Assembly: GCF_023028345.1 (NCBI RefSeq)
Contig: NZ_CP095487.1
Coordinates: forward strand, 372,001-436,000
Direction: 5' to 3'
From: Halorientalis marina
Lineage (GTDB): Archaea > Halobacteriota > Halobacteria > Halobacteriales > Haloarculaceae
DNA: 64,000 nucleotides
Below are positions 17,207 through 25,716 of this stretch, in pieces. Made by a program: the position numbers and the translations under genes. Numbering within the stretch: position 1 is the stretch's first letter; every line of letters begins with the position of its first letter. The notes beneath the pieces were generated by a model, which had not been told where the DNA came from, ran no database searches, and saw nothing but the letters and a program-made list of their open reading frames with translations.

Positions 17207-17212
17207 GTATAT
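17207..17212 (+). promoter_or_regulatory. TATA-like box for the siroheme reductase
   Basis: GTATAT centred about 26 bases before the ATG at 17236, consistent with a leaderless transcript. Confidence 0.5.
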
Positions 17213-17235
17213 GGGTGCGTGACTAGGGAGTGGAT

Positions 17236-19002
17236 ATGCCGAGCAAAGTCGAGAACTGGAAATCCGAGGTGTACGGGAACGAGATCCGTGAGCACCTTCT
17301 GGAGTTCGCCGAGGAAGGGTGGGATTCCATCCCTGAAGACGAACACGACGCGTGGTTCGAGCGGTTCAAGTGGTGGGGCCTGTACCACCAGCGGTCCGGG
17401 CAGGAGAGCTACTTCATGATGCGTATCGGGACGCCCAACGGCGTCATCGAGCCGGGCCAGCTCCGGGTCATCGGCGAGGTCGCGAAGGAGTACGCGACCG
17501 GCCCCGCCGACAACCCCGAGTTCGGCGCCGCGTACTGTGACTGGACCACCCGCCAGTCCATCCAGCTCCACTGGATCAAACTCGAGGACATCCCCGAAAT
17601 CTTCGAGAAGCTCGAATCTGTCGGTCTCTCTACCCAGCAGGCCTGTGGCGACTCCTGGCGGAACATCGTCGGCTGTCCCGTCGCCGGCAAGGACAAGCAC
17701 GAACACATCGACGCCTGGCCCGTCGCCGAGAACCTCCACGAGACGTTCAAGGGCGACGACGACCACGCCAACCTCCCCCGGAAGTGGAAGGTCTCCGTCA
17801 CCGGCTGTGACGAGGGCTGTGGGCAGGGCGACATCAACGACCTCGCCTTCGAGCCCGCCGAGAAGGACGGCGAACTCGGGTTCAACGTCCGCGTCGGCGG
17901 CGGCCTCTCCCGCAAGGAGGCCCGCCTCGCCCGCGACATCGACGTGTGGGTCCCCGAGGAGAAAGTCCCCGACGTGGCCGGCGGCCTCTCCGCGCTGTTC
18001 CGCGAGTACGGCGACCGCGACGACCGCTTCAACGCCCGCATCAAGTTCCTCGTCGACGAGTGGGGCCCCGAGAAGCTCCGCCGCGTCCTCCAGGAGGAGT
18101 TCGTCGACTTCGAGCTCCCCACCGCGGGCGAGGACATGCGCGACCAGTACACGTACAACTCCGGCGGCCAGGTCGGTCACGACGACCACGTCGGCGTCCA
18201 CGAACAGCCCGACGGGAAGTACTACGTCGGCCTGAACGTCCTCGTCGGCCGACAGGGCGCCGACGACGTGCTGGAACTGGCCGACCTCGCCGACGAGTAC
18301 GGCTCCGGCGAGGTCCGCCTGACCCAGCGACAGAACATCATCGTCACGGACGTCCCCGAGGAGAACCTCGACGCCTTCCTCGACGAGCCGCTGCTCGAGG
18401 AGTACTCGCCCGACCCGACCCCGTTCAAGCGCGGCTCCATCGCCTGTACCGGCACCGAGTTCTGTTCGCTCTCCATCGTCGAGACGAAAAACCGGCAGGT
18501 CCGCTACGCCCGCTGGCTGGAGTCGAACGTCGAGCTCCCCGCGGACCACGAGGACTTCCACATCCACCTCTCGGGCTGTACCGCCTCGTGTGCCCAGCCA
18601 CAGATCGCTGACGTGTCCCTGCGCGGGATGAAGACGCGCAAGGACGGCGAACCCGTCGAGGCGCTGGACATCGGCCTCGGCGGCGGCCTCGGCGAGGACC
18701 CGCGCTTCGCCGACTGGGTCGAGATGCGCGTCCCCGCCGACGAGGTGCCCGGCGCCATCAGCAACCTCGTCGAGAACTTCAAGGACCTGCGCGAGGACGG
18801 CGAGACCTTCCGTGACTTCGTGGAGGCCCGCGACGAGGAGACCCTCGCGGAACTGGTCGAACCGGAGGAGACCGATTACGAGGACCCCTACATGCACAAC
18901 ACGAAGACCACGTGGTACCCCTACGCCGAGGACGACGACTCGATGGACGCCTCGCCCGCGCCGACCGACGGTGCCGGCCAGCCGATCACCTCCGACGACT
19001 AA
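17236..19002 (+). CDS. Ferredoxin-dependent nitrite/sulfite reductase
   Basis: 588 residues with the duplicated ferredoxin-like plus siroheme architecture. The 4Fe-4S/siroheme cysteines are C404, C410 (CTGTEFC) and C448, C452 (SGCTASC). The first half has the matching pseudo-repeat (NIVGCPVAG and VTGCDEGCGQGDIND). It reduces nitrite to ammonia, or sulfite to sulfide, with six electrons from ferredoxin in the cytoplasm; sequence alone does not decide which. No nitrate reductase or transporter gene is nearby. The C-terminal 25 residues are a low-complexity acidic tail. The ATG is preferred over a GTG two codons upstream. Confidence 0.92.
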   Translation: MPSKVENWKSEVYGNEIREHLLEFAEEGWDSIPEDEHDAWFERFKWWGLYHQRSGQESYFMMRIGTPNGVIEPGQLRVIGEVAKEYATGPADNPEFGAAYCDWTTRQSIQLHWIKLEDIPEIFEKLESVGLSTQQACGDSWRNIVGCPVAGKDKHEHIDAWPVAENLHETFKGDDDHANLPRKWKVSVTGCDEGCGQGDINDLAFEPAEKDGELGFNVRVGGGLSRKEARLARDIDVWVPEEKVPDVAGGLSALFREYGDRDDRFNARIKFLVDEWGPEKLRRVLQEEFVDFELPTAGEDMRDQYTYNSGGQVGHDDHVGVHEQPDGKYYVGLNVLVGRQGADDVLELADLADEYGSGEVRLTQRQNIIVTDVPEENLDAFLDEPLLEEYSPDPTPFKRGSIACTGTEFCSLSIVETKNRQVRYARWLESNVELPADHEDFHIHLSGCTASCAQPQIADVSLRGMKTRKDGEPVEALDIGLGGGLGEDPRFADWVEMRVPADEVPGAISNLVENFKDLREDGETFRDFVEARDEETLAELVEPEETDYEDPYMHNTKTTWYPYAEDDDSMDASPAPTDGAGQPITSDD

Positions 19003-19349
19003 CGGCACCCACCTTTTTCCCGCTCGGGTTCGGGCTTCGCGCGAACCACTCGCGGCAAAAACGTGGGCGAAAAAGGCTGCGCGCTCGGTCTTCGACCTCG
19101 CGCACAGTGAACCGCGGCGCAAAGCGCCGCGGATGCTCTACGCCATAGCAACCGCTCGCGAGTATTCGAGTAGACGGGGTAGGTCGGCCGGTAATGACAC
19201 ACGTGCAGAGCACGCGCGCTGAAAGGTAACTGGCCGACCGTGCCGTCCTCTTCCTCTCTCCGCCGTCGCTACAAAACACCTCCGATTGGGAGGGGATCGG
19301 CCTTCGGCCGGGACGAGTCTTTCAAGTCCATCTCGGGCGTACCCCGAAT
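19003..19349 (+). other. Intergenic region with a repeat copy
   Basis: A 347-base gap without a convincing gene. It holds a T5 run just after the reductase stop (about 19014-19018), which may be a terminator, and copy 2 of the dispersed palindrome with its degenerate flank (about 19035-19136). The remainder shows nothing recognisable apart from a weak AT-richer stretch about 30 bases before the next ATG. Confidence 0.6.
19107..19136 (-). repeat. Dispersed GC-rich palindromic repeat, copy 2
   Basis: Reverse complement of 3806-3835 with one mismatch at the loop. The flanking 70 bases also resemble the flank of copy 1, with two T5-type runs in the same relative places. Confidence 0.7.
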
Positions 19350-19634
19350 ATGGCAGACCGCATCCTGACCGTCAACGCGTACACCACCTTCGACCTGCTC
19401 GACGGCCGCGTCGAGGGCCACGGCTTCGAGGAGGAAGCGATGGCCGTCCTGAACGTCACCGCGCCCCGGCAGGACCCTGACCACGTCGACCTCCAGCTGG
19501 AACTCGACAACACCCAGCTGTCGGACGTGAAACCCCACGCCGACCACGTCACGCTCTCGGCCGCCGAAGCCCGCGAACTCGCCGCCGAACTCGAAGAATA
19601 CGCCGAGAAAGTCGAGAACGCACAGTCGGAGTGA
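19350..19634 (+). CDS. DUF6360-like small protein
   Basis: 94 residues, soluble and acidic. It begins MADRILTVNAYTTFDLLDG and ends in a helix rich in Ala/Glu (about 67-91). The pattern matches the haloarchaeal DUF6360 family. Function unknown. Confidence 0.72.
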   Translation: MADRILTVNAYTTFDLLDGRVEGHGFEEEAMAVLNVTAPRQDPDHVDLQLELDNTQLSDVKPHADHVTLSAAEARELAAELEEYAEKVENAQSE

Positions 19635-19704
19635 CTACCCAGTCGGATGACCGCGCGGGCGGTGCAGACCGCCACCGCCCGCCCCGACGGCACAACTATG
19701 GTCG

Positions 19705-20028
19705 ATGAGAACAGATGTCACGCTAATGGACCTCGACGGGAATCCGGCCTCGCGCGAACTCGGTTTCTGTCCGTGCTGTGGCTACCGGACGCTCTCGGCC
19801 GATCAGCCCGGCTCCTACGAAGTCTGTCCGGTCTGTGACTGGATGGACGACCCGGTGCAGTTCCACAACGACGACTACGTCGGTGATACGAACCACGTCT
19901 CGCTGGCGACGGCCCGCGAGAACTTCACGGAACACGGCGCTTGCGCGCCTGAGGCCGTGCCGGACACCCGCGACCCCGCCGACGACGAGGAGCGGGACCC
20001 CAACTGGCCGTACGACGCCGAGGCGTAG
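19705..20028 (+). CDS. CPCC-type cysteine-rich protein
   Basis: 107 residues. The N-terminal half has FCPCCGYRTL followed by CPVCDWMDDPVQ, the hallmark of the Cys-rich CPCC family, probably a zinc ribbon. The start at 19705 is the longest; an inner ATG at 19726 is possible. Function unknown. Confidence 0.85.
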   Translation: MRTDVTLMDLDGNPASRELGFCPCCGYRTLSADQPGSYEVCPVCDWMDDPVQFHNDDYVGDTNHVSLATARENFTEHGACAPEAVPDTRDPADDEERDPNWPYDAEA

Positions 20029-20100
20029 TCACCTCGTACCGTGCCGCGGCCGGTGACTGGACCGTGTGATTGACAGGTATGCCCTCCGAAACGTGATTCG

Positions 20101-20730
20101 ATGCGCCTCCGGCGTCCGTGGACCGACGAGAACGCCTTCGCGTCGCTCGTCGGGATTCTCCTTCTCGTTGCAGTGCTGGTAATCGTCGCCGCGACCGTCG
20201 CCGTCGTCGCGTTCGGGTTCGGCGAGTCGGTGACCGAGGTCGCACCGAGTGCGAGTATCGCGATTCAGGAGGACAACTTCGGTGACGGCGTCCCGCGCAA
20301 CGACTCCCTGACGTTCGTCCACCGGGCCGGCGACACGCTCGACCGGTCACGACTGGAGATCAGAATCGACGGCGTGCCGGTCTACAACGACACGAGCGAC
20401 AGCGAGAGCAACAGCGATACGAACGAAGTCCGCGGACTGATCGTCGAAGTCGACGACGACGAGTTCAACGACCTGAACAAACCCGGGCGGCTGTCCCCCG
20501 CCGACACGGTCGGTGGCCCCCCGGGTGACGCCGACGGGTCCGACCCCGGTGTCGTCCTCGAGTGGGAGGCGGAGGTTCGAGCCGGGCAGCGCCTCGTCGT
20601 TCAGGAGCGCAACGCCACGAAAGCCGCCGACGTGATCCAGCCCGGCGACCGCGTCGTGGTCGTCTGGCGTGGCGAGGAGACGAGCGCGATAATCACGGAG
20701 TCGACCGTCGCCCCGGAGTACGCACCCTGA
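20101..20730 (+). CDS. Type IV pilin-like protein
   Basis: 209 residues. A short charged leader (to about residue 10) is followed by a strongly hydrophobic segment (about 13-42), as in archaeal type IV pilin N-terminal domains. The leader lacks the usual Ser-Pro after the cleavage site. The outer part is acidic with an Asp/Asn/Ser-rich loop. No pilus assembly genes are adjacent, so it may be one of many solitary pilin-like proteins assembled by a distant Pil system. Confidence 0.75.
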   Translation: MRLRRPWTDENAFASLVGILLLVAVLVIVAATVAVVAFGFGESVTEVAPSASIAIQEDNFGDGVPRNDSLTFVHRAGDTLDRSRLEIRIDGVPVYNDTSDSESNSDTNEVRGLIVEVDDDEFNDLNKPGRLSPADTVGGPPGDADGSDPGVVLEWEAEVRAGQRLVVQERNATKAADVIQPGDRVVVVWRGEETSAIITESTVAPEYAP

Positions 20731-20803
20731 CGGGCTGCTCCCGGCCCCTCACCTCGTACGACGGACCGGGCGTTTTTGTGTTCGTACCGCGTCACGAACG
20801 CCA

Positions 20804-21820
20804 ATGGCTGGCAAGTGGACGGTCGACCGGATGCCCGACCAGTCCGGTCGAACGGTGGTCGTGACGGGGGCGAACAGCGGGCTGGGCTACTGGGCGACGG
20901 CGGCCTTCGCCCGGGCGGGCGCGACGGTGGTCATGGCCTGTCGGAGCGAGCAACGCGGCGCGGACGCCGCCGACGACATCCGCGCGGACGTGCCCGACGC
21001 CGACCTCGACGTGCGCCGACTCGACCTCGCCGATCTCGACTCCGTCGCGGCGTTCGCCGCGGACTTCGGGGCCGACTACGACGCTCTCGATGCACTCTGT
21101 AACAACGCGGGCGTGATGGCGATTCCCTATCGGGAGACCACCGATGGCTTCGAGACGCAGTTCGGCGTCAACCACCTCGGGCACTTCGCGCTGACCGGCC
21201 ACCTGCTGAACCGTCTGCGGGAGGCGAACGGCGAGAGCCGCGTCGTCACCCAGTCCAGCGGCCTCCACGAGCGTGGCGAGATCGACTTTGCGAGCGTGGC
21301 GCCCCGCGCCACGGGTACCGCGAGCGGAGAAGCCGCGGGCGGGGATCTGCAGGGGGAGGAACAGTACGACAAGTGGGACGCCTACGCCCAGAGTAAACTC
21401 GCGAACCTCCTCTTCGCCTTCGAGCTGGACCGCCGCCTCGACGCCGCGGGGATCGACGACGTGACGAGCGTCGGCTGTCACCCGGGCTACGCGGACACGA
21501 ACCTCCAGCGCCGCGGCCCCGAGCAATCGGGGTCGACGCTCCGGCTCTACATGATGAAAATCGCGAACGCGGTCTTCGCACAGGACCCCGAACAGGGCGC
21601 GCTGCCGATGCTTTACGCGGCGACCGCCGATGGGATCGAGGGCGGCGAGTACGTCGGCCCCGGCGGGTTCATGGACATGCGGGGCTACCCGACGGAGGCG
21701 ACGCCGAGCGACCGCGCCCGCGACCTCGACGCCGCCGCGCGGCTCTGGGGCATCTCGGAAGAGCTGACCGGCGTCGAGTACGACCTCGACGCGCCGCGGG
21801 CCGAACCGGCCGAGAAGTAG
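20804..21820 (+). CDS. Short-chain dehydrogenase/reductase
   Basis: 338 residues with a Rossmann fold. The NAD(P)-binding TGANSGLG is at 21-28, NNAG at 100-103, and catalytic Tyr194 and Lys198 lie in YAQSK. The domain order resembles the retinol dehydrogenase/WWOX-like group. Length exceeds the usual 250 because of a C-terminal extension. Substrate unknown. A TATA-like CGTTTTTG about 29 bases before the ATG supports the start. Confidence 0.92.
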   Translation: MAGKWTVDRMPDQSGRTVVVTGANSGLGYWATAAFARAGATVVMACRSEQRGADAADDIRADVPDADLDVRRLDLADLDSVAAFAADFGADYDALDALCNNAGVMAIPYRETTDGFETQFGVNHLGHFALTGHLLNRLREANGESRVVTQSSGLHERGEIDFASVAPRATGTASGEAAGGDLQGEEQYDKWDAYAQSKLANLLFAFELDRRLDAAGIDDVTSVGCHPGYADTNLQRRGPEQSGSTLRLYMMKIANAVFAQDPEQGALPMLYAATADGIEGGEYVGPGGFMDMRGYPTEATPSDRARDLDAAARLWGISEELTGVEYDLDAPRAEPAEK

Positions 21821-21824
21821 CCGC

Positions 21825-22478
21825 TCAGTAGCCCAGTTTGTCCCGGACGAGGACGACCGTCGTTCGACCTTCCTCCAGTTCCTGCCGGAAGATCAGCTGT
21901 TTGGCGATGGCGCTCTCGACGCCGTAGGCCTCCTTCGCGCGCTCGTTTTCGAGCGGGTAGGCGACGGATTCGAGGCGGTCGAGGGCGGCGTCGAGGTCGT
22001 CGACGATCTTGTTGACGCCGCTGACGATGGTGACGTTCGCGGCGGCGAAGGGGTAGGCGCCGATCCGACTGCCCGAGCGGTCGGCGGCGACGAGTTCGCC
22101 GGTCTTCGCGATGGCGTTGACGCTCCCGAGGAAGTGGTCGGCGGTCTGGGCCTCGCGGCGGGCGGCCTGGCGCTCGGCGTCGTCGTCGATACCCCAGATC
22201 TCGTTGGGCAGTGCCTCCCACTCGTGGTCGCCCTCGGTCAGGTACTCGTCGAAGCCGATCTCCTCCAGGGTCGTCGAGTGGCCGTTCATCACCGACGCAC
22301 CCGCCGGCACGTGGTCTTTGAGCGTCGCCAGCGCCTCCTCGGCGGAGTCGACGACGACGACCTCGAACCCGTTCGCTTCGAGGTTCTCGACCGTCTCCGC
22401 GATGGTCTCCTCGTCGGGGAGTTCGTCCAGCGTCGCGTCGATCTCGGTGTCGTCGGCGTACTCGGACTTCTGTGACAT
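21825..22478 (-). CDS. LUD-domain (LutC-like) protein
   Basis: 217 residues from the ATG at 22478. The features GFEVVVVDSAEEALATLKDH, GHSTTLEEIGF and ANVTIVSGVNKIV are typical of the LUD domain found in lactate-utilisation protein LutC. No lutA or lutB lies next to it, so it is a solitary member. It is convergent with the SDR gene, four bases apart. An upstream in-frame ATG at 22511 would add 11 residues. Biochemical role not determined. Confidence 0.85.
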   Translation of the reverse strand: MSQKSEYADDTEIDATLDELPDEETIAETVENLEANGFEVVVVDSAEEALATLKDHVPAGASVMNGHSTTLEEIGFDEYLTEGDHEWEALPNEIWGIDDDAERQAARREAQTADHFLGSVNAIAKTGELVAADRSGSRIGAYPFAAANVTIVSGVNKIVDDLDAALDRLESVAYPLENERAKEAYGVESAIAKQLIFRQELEEGRTTVVLVRDKLGY

Positions 22479-22592
22479 CGTGTGGATAGTGGGTACGACC
22501 GTCGGGGGCATAAGCGCTCTCGGACGCCGGTGTTAGCGGGTGACACCGGTGTTACCGGCCGAATCGGCGCGCGCCGGCGACCGGGGACTCAC

Positions 22593-23006
22593 TCAGCCCG
22601 CGGCCCGCCGCCCCGGCAGGTCGGTCAGGAAGACGATGCAGGCGGCGGCCGTCGTCAGGTGCATGACGCCGAGGACGACCGCGCCGAGCGTCGTCGCGCC
22701 GGGCAACTGAGGGACGAAAACGACGTCTGGAATCAACGACACGAGGGCGACGGCGACCGCGACGATCGCGAACGTCCGGTCCGGGCTGTCGCTGAGCCGA
22801 TCGAGCGCGGCGTAGACGACCGTCGCGCCGATCACGCCGACCGACGTGAACAGGACGACCGGGCCGTAGTTCAGCGGGTCGAGGTCGGGCGCGATCCCGG
22901 CGACCCCGCTGACGAACACCAGCGCGGCGTTCGCGGCGAGGGCGACCGCGAGCGAGAGCATCCCCTGGCGGACGAGCGTTCGTGCGTCGAGTGACTGGAC
23001 GGCCAT
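22593..23006 (-). CDS. DUF6069-like membrane protein
   Basis: 137 residues with four hydrophobic helices and the arrangement typical of the DUF6069 family, ending in a His-containing helix (VMHLTTAAACIVFL). Function unknown. Confidence 0.75.
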   Translation of the reverse strand: MAVQSLDARTLVRQGMLSLAVALAANAALVFVSGVAGIAPDLDPLNYGPVVLFTSVGVIGATVVYAALDRLSDSPDRTFAIVAVAVALVSLIPDVVFVPQLPGATTLGAVVLGVMHLTTAAACIVFLTDLPGRRAAG

Positions 23007-23083
23007 CGTCGATTCGGTTCGATACGGCGGCGTAAATAAGTGGTCGCGCCGGCGGCCTCGCGGCGTCGCGACGGTCTCGCGGT

Positions 23084-24508
23084 TCAGAGTCGGCCGTGCA
23101 GGACCTTCGCCGCGACCAGCACCGGGTCCCAGACGGGGCTGAACGGCGGCGCGTACGCCAGGTCGGTCCGCTCCAGTTCGCCGACGGTCATGTCCCCTTC
23201 CAGCGCGGTGGCGAGGATGTCGATGCGGACGGCCGCGCGGTCGGTGCCGACGATGGTGCCCCCGAGCAGGCGCTCGCTCTCGCGGTCGGCGACGAGCGTG
23301 ACCGTCGTCTCGGCCGCGCCGGGGTAGTAGCCCGAGCGCGACCCCGCCGTGATCGTCTCGCTGACGGGGTCGAACCCCGCCTCGGCGGCCGCCTCGGGGA
23401 GCAGTCCCGCGCGGCCACACTCCTGTTCGAAGGCCTTGACGACGGCGGTGCCCGCGATATCGCCGGTCGGCGTCGGGTCGCCCGCGACGGTCGCGCCGAT
23501 GGCCCGGCCCGCGCGGTTCGCGGTCAGTCCCAGCGGGACCCACGCCGGTTCGCCGGTGACGGTGTGGCGATCCTCCGCGCAGTCGCCGGCGGCGTAGACG
23601 CCCTCGGTCGACGTTCGTCCGCGGTCGTCGGTCGAGATCGCGCCGCTCTCGCCGGTATCGATGTCGGTTCCCTCGACCAGGTTCGTGTTCGGCTCGACGC
23701 CCACGCCGACGACGGCCATGTCGATCTCCAGTTCCGTGCCGTCAGTGCACTCCAGGGCGGCGACCCGCCCGTCCGCGCCCCGGAGGCGGGCGACCTCGGT
23801 GTTCAGGTGGAGCGCCACGCCCTGCTCGCGGAGGTGGTCTTCGACGACCCCGGCGACGGCCTCGCCGAAGGGCGTGAGGACGTGTTCGGAACGCTGGAAG
23901 AGGTGGACGTCGAGGTCGTGGGCGGTGAGGGCTTCGGCCATCTCGACGCCGACGTAGCCGCCGCCGACGATGGCGACCGTTTCCGGGGGCTCCATCGCGC
24001 CGTACCGTTCGACCCGTTCGGCGTCGACGAACGCTTCGCCACCCACGTCCGCGAGCGCGTCCTCGGCGGGGTCGAGCAGGTACGCCCGCGCCGCGGCCGC
24101 CGCGTCGAGGCCGTGGATCGCGAATGCGCCGTCGCGGTCGCTCCCCTCGATCGGATCGGTCAGCGCGCGGGCGCCGGTCGCCAGCAGGAGGTCGCCGTAC
24201 GGCTGCTCGTAGCGCTCGTCGTCCCCCTCGACGGTCACCGTCTCGGCATCGGTGTCGACGGCGACGACCTCGTGGCCGCGGTGCAGGTCGATGTCCCGCT
24301 CCGCGATATCCTCGGGCGTCAGCGAGAGCAGGTCCTCCAGCTTGTCCACCTCGCCTTTGACGAAGTACGGTTCCCCGCAGTGGGCGTAGGAGACCCACTG
24401 CCCCTTCTCGAAGACGACGACCTCGCGGTCGGGGGCCTCGCGTTTGCACTTGCTCGCGGCGCTCAGGCCGGCCGCGTCACCGCCGACGACGACGAACGGG
24501 TCGGGCAT
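23084..24508 (-). CDS. FAD-dependent pyridine nucleotide-disulfide oxidoreductase (CoA-disulfide reductase/NADH oxidase group)
   Basis: 474 residues. An N-terminal FAD-binding VVVGGDAAGLSAASK is followed by the single active-site Cys44 in SYAHCGEPYF, which marks the CoA-disulfide reductase/NADH oxidase/NADH peroxidase group. A second dinucleotide motif (IVGGGYVGVEMAE) binds NAD(P)H, the FAD ribityl motif GVYAAGDCAE is present, and the C terminus holds the dimerisation domain. It may reduce a low-molecular-weight disulfide or oxygen; the exact substrate is not decided by sequence. Confidence 0.9.
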   Translation of the reverse strand: MPDPFVVVGGDAAGLSAASKCKREAPDREVVVFEKGQWVSYAHCGEPYFVKGEVDKLEDLLSLTPEDIAERDIDLHRGHEVVAVDTDAETVTVEGDDERYEQPYGDLLLATGARALTDPIEGSDRDGAFAIHGLDAAAAARAYLLDPAEDALADVGGEAFVDAERVERYGAMEPPETVAIVGGGYVGVEMAEALTAHDLDVHLFQRSEHVLTPFGEAVAGVVEDHLREQGVALHLNTEVARLRGADGRVAALECTDGTELEIDMAVVGVGVEPNTNLVEGTDIDTGESGAISTDDRGRTSTEGVYAAGDCAEDRHTVTGEPAWVPLGLTANRAGRAIGATVAGDPTPTGDIAGTAVVKAFEQECGRAGLLPEAAAEAGFDPVSETITAGSRSGYYPGAAETTVTLVADRESERLLGGTIVGTDRAAVRIDILATALEGDMTVGELERTDLAYAPPFSPVWDPVLVAAKVLHGRL

Positions 24509-24603
24509 GGCTCCCACGTCGTCGCCCAGTCCTAAAGGTCTCACCTGAGTCGGGGGTAACCCCGCGGGAGCGGGGGGCCGAGCGAACCGTCGGCCCGCCC
24601 GCC

Positions 24604-25287
24604 TCACACCCCGAGTTCCTCGGCGAGGTCGTAGAAGGTCTCGACGGTGAGGTCGGGTTCGGGACCGAACGGTTCCCACGGACTCGCCTTCCGGTCGACC
24701 CACGCGGCCTGCATCCCGGCGTGCTGGGCGCCGACGACGTCGAACCACCCGGCGGTGACGTGGACGATCTCGTCGATGGGCGTCCCCGTCCGGGCGGCGG
24801 CGTGCCGATAGATTTCGGCGTCGGGCTTGAACGTCTCCACCTCGTCGGCGCTGATCGTGTCCTCGATGATGTCGCCGATGTCGGCGTGGTCGACCATCGA
24901 ATCGAGCATCGCTGGGTTGCCGTTTGAGACGACGTAGCAGTCGTAGCCGCCCTCGCGGAGTCGCTCGATGCCGTCACGCACGTCGTCGAACACGTCGAGT
25001 TCGTGGTAGACAGCCAGTATCTCGTCGCGTTCCTCGGTCGAGACGTCGACGCCGTGGGCGTCGAGCGCGTACTGGAGCGCGTCGCGGTTCATCTCGTAGA
25101 ACGGCTGGTAGGCGTCGATGGCGTTGGCGACGAACGTGTAGGCCAGCGACCGCGACCGCCACAACCGCGACACCGGTTCGGGGTCGTCGACGCGGTCCGC
25201 GAGCGCTTTCTCGGCCGCGTCCACGTCCACCAGCGTACTGTACGAGTCGAAGGTGACGGTCGTCACGCGGTCCGGATCGAAAGGCAT
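24604..25287 (-). CDS. HAD-superfamily hydrolase, haloacid dehalogenase type II-like
   Basis: 227 residues. The nucleophile Asp14 lies in TFDSYSTLVD, motif II is VVSNGN, motif III Lys is in ETFKPDAEIY, and the acidic end is VTAGWFDVVGAQHAG. The order and size match L-2-haloacid dehalogenase-type HADs, although many members are phosphatases. The start was chosen at the ATG with the shortest lead into motif I. Confidence 0.88.
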   Translation of the reverse strand: MPFDPDRVTTVTFDSYSTLVDVDAAEKALADRVDDPEPVSRLWRSRSLAYTFVANAIDAYQPFYEMNRDALQYALDAHGVDVSTEERDEILAVYHELDVFDDVRDGIERLREGGYDCYVVSNGNPAMLDSMVDHADIGDIIEDTISADEVETFKPDAEIYRHAAARTGTPIDEIVHVTAGWFDVVGAQHAGMQAAWVDRKASPWEPFGPEPDLTVETFYDLAEELGV

Positions 25288-25455
25288 CGTCCCCTGACCA
25301 CGACCGACAGCCACCTAAACGCTTGCCCCGCTCGCGACCTCCCTGGACGGACGGTCTTTTCAGCCCGTGAAAGAGCCTATATAAACCCCGCTTCAGGCGA
25401 TGAAAAGACTGGTCCGTGTTTATGTGGGTGTCGCGCTACCGTCGCAGTAGCACTC

Positions 25456-25668
25456 ATGACTGACCCCAAGTCGCGTGATACCGAGGCCGTACCGACGACG
25501 GCGTTCCTGCCGGACCACCTGGTCGCCGGCGGGAACGCCGGCATCGAGGCGGCCGCGGCCGACGAGCCGACGGACGACGAATCGGACGACGAGACCGACG
25601 CCACGAGCGAGTTCTGTCGCTCCTGGCGGAGCCACCTCTCCGGGTCGGACCGGAAGACCCCGTTCTGA
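25456..25668 (+). CDS. Small acidic hypothetical protein
   Basis: 70 residues, very rich in Asp/Glu/Ala with one Cys near the C terminus (SEFCRSW). Two AT-rich boxes precede it: a strong TATATAAA at 25378-25385, which would give a leader of about 50 bases, and GTTTATG about 26 bases before the ATG. No family recognised. A CT-rich stretch (25681-25710) follows the gene. Confidence 0.6.
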   Translation: MTDPKSRDTEAVPTTAFLPDHLVAGGNAGIEAAAADEPTDDESDDETDATSEFCRSWRSHLSGSDRKTPF

Positions 25669-25716
25669 CCTGCCCGGCCACTCTCTCTCTCACTTTCTCT
25701 CTCGCCTCGCTGCCGC

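Noticed and set aside
25681-25710. CT-rich tract as a regulatory element or microsatellite
   Set aside because: Short, imperfect and placed between convergent genes; nothing else supports a function.
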